From: an uncultured Clostridia bacterium
GTDB taxonomy: Bacteria; Bacillota; Clostridia; TANB77; CAG-508
Direction: 5' to 3'
NCBI GenBank assembly: GCA_944393275.1
Contig: CALXZQ010000046.1
Coordinates: 1 to 9,106 of the forward strand
Length of the DNA stretch: 9,106 bases
Shown here piece after piece: positions 5,851 to 9,106 of the stretch (positions within the stretch are counted from its first letter, which is position 1; every line of letters begins with the position of its first letter). A program made the translations under genes and the position numbers. A model generated the notes under the pieces. The model saw only the letters and a program-made list of their open reading frames with translations. It ran no database searches and was not told the origin of the DNA.

Positions 5851-7058
5851 TATTCTTTGCCTCCTACTTGATATTGATTTGCTATCGTGCTATCAATATT
5901 ATTTAAACTTTGTAATATTCTATTTCCCTCTTCTCCTCCGATTGGAGGTAAGTCTAAAATTTCTCTTCCTTCATCAACTTTTAGCATTGCCCAAGGTGCA
6001 ACCACTTTTAGCAAGTTCGTTTTGGTATTTAAACTTGCATATTGTAATCTATTTGCTGTAAAAACTATTCTGTGCCCATCTTTTATGGACTGCCTTTTAA
6101 AAATCTTATTCGTAAAAGCGTAACTCATTTGAATTGCACGTGCTTCTACAACACCTTCATAAAATGCATTCCATTCTTCCTCTGTAAAGCTGTTATCTAT
6201 AATTTTTTCTGATGTTCCAAAATAATCAAAAATATTGTAATTAACCTGTTTTAGTTGTTCATTGTCTAGTGTAATAGGCTTTAATTCAACTGGTACGAAT
6301 TTAGCTTTTGCATCTAATGCTGCAATTCCCCCTTCATTATCCATATTCAAAAAATCTTTAACAAAATCGTCTTTAGTCTTAACTAAATCTTTATTTTTAA
6401 GCATCGAATTTTCATATTGTAAAATACCTTTTAAGTTACTTGTAGTTTCAATTGCTTTTTTAATTCCTTCTGATGAAGTATGTGCTGTATCTAAATCAGT
6501 CTGTAGCACTTTATTGCTCATTCCAAAAACATCATTTCGATTGTAGAATAACCTTAAATGAATTAATTCTAAATAAGGTATTGTATAAGTTTGTCCATTT
6601 ACAAAATCAAATTGTAAATACATTATTCCATCTGCACCTTGCAAGAGTTCATAAGTAGTTGCAAGAACTGGATAAAATCCTGTTATAAACCCAGTTTTAT
6701 CTCTTGCAATAAAAATAAATGCATTGCAATCTGTGTATAATAATGAAATAACTCTGTATATAAAATCAAAAGTATTCATTAATGGATTTGGCTGATTGCT
6801 TAATAAGAAATTAATATCACCTTTTATGTTATTAGTAATTGTATTTTGTATATGTTTAGGTACTAGCTTCGCACAATGCGTTGCAATTCTATCAATAGCT
6901 TGTCTTGCTACTTTTGAGTTGTATGTGCCTTCTGGTAATGTACTAAACTGCGTATTCCAACCACTTAACAATTGAAACTGTGTTTGCGTTAGATTTTGTT
7001 GCTTATCGTTTTTTTTGCCAAATATTAAGTTAAATAAGCTTCGTCTTTCTTTTTTCAT
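5850..7058 (-). CDS. Portal protein, HK97 family
   Basis: A 402-residue subunit of the dodecameric ring at one capsid vertex, through which DNA enters and leaves and to which the terminase docks. The N-terminus is basic (MKKERRSLFNLIFGKKND). Typical family segments follow: NSKVARQAIDRIATHCAKLVPKH at about 47-69, LLSNQPNPLMNTFDFIYRVI at about 85-104, the LYTDCNAFIFIARD strand, IPYLELIHLRLFYN, and the C-terminal FGTSEKIIDNSFTEEEWNAFYE with a following helix. The gene begins one base after the terminase stop. Its ribosome binding site (GGAGGAGTGAG before ATG) is built from the last terminase codons, so the two are probably translated together. It appears complete. Confidence 0.94.
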   Translation of the reverse strand: MKKERRSLFNLIFGKKNDKQQNLTQTQFQLLSGWNTQFSTLPEGTYNSKVARQAIDRIATHCAKLVPKHIQNTITNNIKGDINFLLSNQPNPLMNTFDFIYRVISLLYTDCNAFIFIARDKTGFITGFYPVLATTYELLQGADGIMYLQFDFVNGQTYTIPYLELIHLRLFYNRNDVFGMSNKVLQTDLDTAHTSSEGIKKAIETTSNLKGILQYENSMLKNKDLVKTKDDFVKDFLNMDNEGGIAALDAKAKFVPVELKPITLDNEQLKQVNYNIFDYFGTSEKIIDNSFTEEEWNAFYEGVVEARAIQMSYAFTNKIFKRQSIKDGHRIVFTANRLQYASLNTKTNLLKVVAPWAMLKVDEGREILDLPPIGGEEGNRILQSLNNIDSTIANQYQVGGKE

Positions 7059-7059
7059 C

Positions 7060-8763
7060 TCACTCCTCCTGCAATGCTAAATAATCATTTAGTTTTTCAA
7101 ACAAAACACAGTAAGCTATTATTAAACTTACTGTGCCATCGATTCTTGCTCTTTGTTTTTGTCCTTTTACTGGTCTTATATTATCGTTTTCATCTCTTTT
7201 TACTGAAGTATTACATAAGCACCATTTTAAAATTGGATTATTATTATAATTTACATTTTTCTCTATTAAGTCTGCTTCGAGTTGTTTCATTGGATTGCTC
7301 ATTGTTTTTGCTCCCTGTCTTACTTTTACCATTTCAAAACCATATTCTTTCATTTCTTCTACCCAATATTGAGTATTCCATGGATCATAACCAATCCACA
7401 AAGTTGAAATTTGATATGCTTCATTCATTCTTAGAAACCATTGCGTAACATCGCTATAATTCACTTTAGCACCTTCACAAATTGTTACCAATCCTCGTTT
7501 TTCCCAAATATCATATGGAATTTTGTCATCTTTTATTTTAAATTCCAATCTTTCACTAGGTATAAAATATTGTTGTATTACATATTTTTTATTTTGTTTA
7601 ACAATTAATAAAGTTGCGCAAGTTAAGTCTGTTGTACTAGACAAATCCACTCCTCCTACGGCGTAAGTATCATACAATTCTTCTATATCGTATGTTTCTT
7701 CATTGTTTGCTGTGTCGAAGTTTATCCAAGCCTCTTGTGCAGTTGTCCTTACATTAAATTCTTTACATAATAAATTGCTTAATTCGTCAGGCTTTTTTAA
7801 GGCTTTTTCAACTTTATCTCTTAAATATTTATATGTCTTTGTTACACCCAAATTAGGATTTGCTTTTATCCAAGCTTTTTCATCTGTCCATTCTTTTGCT
7901 TCATCTAATTCATATATAAAAGCAATTGTTGTTTCATCAACTATTCCCCCTTCTAGTCCTTCATATCCTTTTATTATTGCATCAAAGTATTCATATTCAC
8001 TATCAAATACTGCTTCTCTGATTTTACCCATTGTAGAAAATTCAAAAATTATTGGCTGTTCTCTAACACTTATACTGTCTGACATAATATCTAAAAGTCC
8101 TTTATCTCTCCATGCCCAGATTTCATCTGCCAATATAGCAGAGCCATTTAACCCATCAAGACTATCTGTTTCTGATGCTACTGCTTTAAATAAACTTTCT
8201 GTTTTATCGTAGAAAATTCCATTTACTAATCTTCTTGTTCTTTTATTTAATGCTGGGCTTTTTCCCGCCATTCTTTTAGCTTCTTCCCAAATAATTTTTG
8301 CTTGATCCTTTTGAGTTGCAACAGAATATATTTCAGCTCCACCTTCTCCATCACTTGTTAATTGATATAATCCTAATCCTGATCCTTCTGTTGACTTCCC
8401 ATTCTTTTTCCCTACAAACAATGCAAATTTTCTATATTTTCGTAATCCTGTCTCTTTGTCTACAAATCCATACAAAGCTTGAATATGTGCCTTCTGCCAT
8501 AGCTCTAATATAACTGGTTTCCCTGCCCATTTTCCTTTAGAATGTTTGCAATATTTTTCTATAAATTGAATTGGTCTATTAGCTTTCCTTTCATCAAATA
8601 TGTATGTATGTTCTTCTACTTCATCTGTTATTTTGTTTAAAAAGGAAATTGTTTTAGGTTTCTTTAAGTCGTCTACTAATTTTTTATAAACTGCTTTTAT
8701 TTTTTTACAAGCATTTATTTCTCCATTCGAAATTTTATTATAATATTCTTCTATATATGTCAT
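7060..8763 (-). CDS. terL: Terminase large subunit (packaging ATPase and nuclease)
   Basis: A 567-residue motor that pumps DNA into the prohead and cuts concatemers. ATPase domain: a Walker A-type motif GKKNGKST at about 118-125, Walker B AILADE at about 209-214 with Asp213 and Glu214, and a coupling motif FSTMG at about 242-246. Nuclease domain: acidic residues in GGVDLSS (Asp373), IGYDPW (Asp460) and ARIDG (Asp542), matching the RNase H-like fold with three metal-binding carboxylates. WINFD at about 346-350 marks the linker. All key residues are present, so the enzyme looks active. The sequence resembles the YmfN/Terminase_1-type large subunits of HK97-like phages. The ATG overlaps the small subunit stop by four bases (ATGA), preceded by a GAGGA-type ribosome binding site. 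Confidence 0.96.
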   Translation of the reverse strand: MTYIEEYYNKISNGEINACKKIKAVYKKLVDDLKKPKTISFLNKITDEVEEHTYIFDERKANRPIQFIEKYCKHSKGKWAGKPVILELWQKAHIQALYGFVDKETGLRKYRKFALFVGKKNGKSTEGSGLGLYQLTSDGEGGAEIYSVATQKDQAKIIWEEAKRMAGKSPALNKRTRRLVNGIFYDKTESLFKAVASETDSLDGLNGSAILADEIWAWRDKGLLDIMSDSISVREQPIIFEFSTMGKIREAVFDSEYEYFDAIIKGYEGLEGGIVDETTIAFIYELDEAKEWTDEKAWIKANPNLGVTKTYKYLRDKVEKALKKPDELSNLLCKEFNVRTTAQEAWINFDTANNEETYDIEELYDTYAVGGVDLSSTTDLTCATLLIVKQNKKYVIQQYFIPSERLEFKIKDDKIPYDIWEKRGLVTICEGAKVNYSDVTQWFLRMNEAYQISTLWIGYDPWNTQYWVEEMKEYGFEMVKVRQGAKTMSNPMKQLEADLIEKNVNYNNNPILKWCLCNTSVKRDENDNIRPVKGQKQRARIDGTVSLIIAYCVLFEKLNDYLALQEE

Positions 8764-9106
8764 AGTTCCTCATTAAATTCTTCAAAATCGTCCTCCTCAT
8801 CATTTTTATTTTTGTTTTCTATTTCAATTGGTAATAATTCACTTATTTGTTTTAATAATGCTTGAAAATTCTTAATTGTCGTATTATAGCTTTTTAATGC
8901 AGGATTTTCTCTTTGTATACTATAATCTCCTTGGCACATTTCAGTTATAACTCCATCTTCTTCAACTTTTTTCTTTAATTTTTCCAGAGTTTTTCCACAA
9001 AAAAAAGCTTCATCTATAAGTGATAAAGCTAATTTTGAATGACTTGTATCTTCATTTTCAAATACTTGTTTTAAATTTTGAAGCTTTGTATAAGCATTCT
9101 TTATAT
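8760..9106 (-). CDS. terS: Terminase small subunit, C-terminal 114 codons (P27-like); start lies outside the window
   Basis: A partial gene entering from the window edge, open over 114 codons to TGA at 8762-8760. The small subunit binds the packaging site on phage DNA and delivers it to the large subunit. The visible part contains a helical segment (SLIDEAFFCGKTLEKLKKKV), then TEMCQGDYSIQRENPALKSYN, a pattern I associate with P27-type small subunits in phages of Gram-positive bacteria, then KNFQALLKQISELLP and a strongly acidic tail (NDEEDDFEEFNEEL). The DNA-binding N-terminus is not in the window. The four-base overlap with the large subunit indicates coupled translation. Identification rests on both sequence pattern and position. 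Confidence 0.85.
   Translation of the reverse strand, partial: IKNAYTKLQNLKQVFENEDTSHSKLALSLIDEAFFCGKTLEKLKKKVEEDGVITEMCQGDYSIQRENPALKSYNTTIKNFQALLKQISELLPIEIENKNKNDEEDDFEEFNEEL

Noticed and set aside
7703..8212. Long plus-strand open frames opposite the terminase gene (also 4840-5199 and 7074-7448)
   Set aside because: They lie wholly opposite strongly supported minus-strand genes and encode Ser/Leu/Phe/Ile-rich sequences typical of antisense readings of AT-rich genes. I saw no ribosome binding site pattern or recognisable domain.
8764..9106. Promoter for the late operon within the window
   Set aside because: The upstream edge is still inside the small terminase gene, and no convincing -35/-10 pair stands out from the AT-rich background elsewhere in the operon.

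Overview
The window is part of the late (head and tail) gene block of a tailed siphovirus with an HK97-type head. It could be a prophage or a phage or virome contig; no integrase, attachment site or bacterial gene is present to decide. Every credible gene is on the minus strand, so the operon reads from high to low coordinates. The DNA is very AT-rich, most genes carry strong AGGAGG-type ribosome binding sites, and the proteins resemble those of phages of low-GC Gram-positive bacteria. A clostridial or other low-GC Bacillota host is therefore the best inference, but the sequence does not prove it.

Layout in transcription order. DNA packaging: C-terminal part of the small terminase (9106-8760) and large terminase (8763-7060). 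Head: portal (7058-5850), prohead protease (5850-5293), a 115-base leader with repeated hairpins (5178-5292), and major capsid protein (5177-3954). The capsid frame is followed by an Ig-like domain (3963-3661) that has no start signal of its own and is reached by a -1 shift on a run of ten A. Connector: head-tail connector (3643-3344), head closure protein (3351-3034), HK97 gp10-like protein (3050-2640) and tail terminator-like protein (2643-2332). Tail: phi13-type major tail protein (2317-1733), tail assembly chaperone (1722-1330) with a downstream extension in the +1 frame (1334-1101), and the N-terminal part of the tape measure protein (1092 to the window edge). Genes abut or overlap by a few bases, as expected for translational coupling, and no stretch over 300 bases lacks a gene.

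How they work together: the terminase pair cuts DNA and pumps it through the portal into a prohead built from the capsid protein, whose N-terminal scaffold-like segment would be removed by the protease. The connector proteins close the filled head and join it to a tail whose length is set by the tape measure protein, which the chaperones coat during assembly.

Points that stand out: (1) a likely programmed -1 frameshift that would display an Ig-like domain on part of the capsid subunits; (2) a likely +1 frameshift in the tail chaperone, with the shift site confined to about 12 bases; (3) an apparent one-base insertion at codon 14 of the tape measure gene; (4) three hairpins sharing the loop GGUAGA in the capsid leader; (5) a strong internal ribosome binding site and ATG inside the capsid gene at the probable end of its scaffold segment. 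No wholly new defence or mobile system is visible. The interest lies in the translational control of the structural genes.
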